Source: JAWXTP01 sp044433415 (GTDB lineage Bacteria; Bacteroidota; Bacteroidia; Bacteroidales; Rikenellaceae). From it: a DNA stretch of 14,974 nt. Below, in pieces: positions 14,906 to 14,974 of the stretch (positions are counted from its first letter, which is position 1; each line of letters begins with the position of its first letter). The notes below the pieces were generated by a model. That model had not been told where the DNA came from. It made no database searches and saw only the letters and a program-made list of their open reading frames with translations. The translations under genes and the position numbers were made by a program. The stretch is from positions 1 through 14,974 of the forward strand of contig JAWXTP010000070.1 in the NCBI GenBank assembly GCA_044433415.1. Direction: 5' to 3'.

Positions 14906-14955
14906 AGTTCTAATAATTGGTTTTATTCGATTTTAGATTTAGGAGTTTTAGATTT
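14906..14955 (+). repeat. Dispersed intergenic repeat, copy D
   Basis: Shares agttct plus the 19-base core aattggttttattcgattt (14915-14933) with copy C at identical internal spacing, and a looser match beyond it. It is oriented opposite to sdhB/frdB and lies 38 bases upstream of that gene's ATG, in what would be its leader or the gap to an upstream operon gene. Confidence 0.7.
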
Positions 14956-14974
14956 GGATTTTTATAAATATAGG

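Noticed and set aside
14934..14974. C-terminal end of a flavoprotein subunit gene (sdhA/frdA) at the right edge
   Set aside because: Only one minus strand frame stays open and its translation is low-complexity AT-rich sequence overlapping the repeat, with no SdhA-like ending.

Overview
The window looks like chromosomal DNA of an anaerobic or facultative Bacteroidetes (Bacteroidia-like) bacterium. The base composition is AT-rich. Start codons are preceded by A-rich stretches rather than Shine-Dalgarno sequences. Promoter-like sites fit the Bacteroidetes TTTG / TAnnTTTG pattern. The gene set also fits: a secreted Ser-type sulfatase, an EF-G2 paralogue with a degenerate G domain, and a three-cluster SdhB/FrdB protein. 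The species cannot be named from the sequence alone.

Layout, left to right. Bases 1-491 are non-coding, with a hairpin-forming inverted repeat, a four-copy 7-base tandem repeat and a probable promoter. rfbD (492-1367, +) makes dTDP-L-rhamnose. After a gap holding a repeat copy and a good promoter comes a secreted sulfatase (1673-3190, +). A second gap of about 240 bases carries two hairpins and a promoter/palindrome region. Then comes a tight six-gene + strand operon (3430-10131): kdgK, eda, a hexuronate MFS transporter, an SDR-type fructuronate reductase, uxuA and uxaC. It ends at a strong intrinsic terminator. Bases 10132-10710 form a convergent intergenic region with unusual structure: a 16-bp perfect dyad with an inner stem, a very GC-rich hairpin that is also a 13-codon micro-ORF, and a dispersed repeat. 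The right part lies on the minus strand: a two-domain ABM (YgiN-like) protein, the EF-G2-like translation factor, and the iron-sulfur subunit of succinate dehydrogenase/fumarate reductase, which has a textbook terminator.

The genes of 3430-10131 form a complete pathway. Hexuronate is imported and glucuronate is isomerised to fructuronate (UxaC). This is reduced to mannonate (SDR) and dehydrated to 2-keto-3-deoxygluconate (UxuA). That is phosphorylated to KDPG (KdgK) and cleaved to pyruvate and glyceraldehyde-3-phosphate (Eda). No altronate branch and no dedicated transcription factor lie in the window. The sulfatase next door suggests, but does not prove, that the uronate comes from a sulfated uronate-containing glycan.

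No wholly new protein system was found. The items most worth a second look are a family of related intergenic repeats at four places, the structured 10280-10432 segment (a possible small RNA), and the EF-G2 paralogue with a substituted catalytic histidine.
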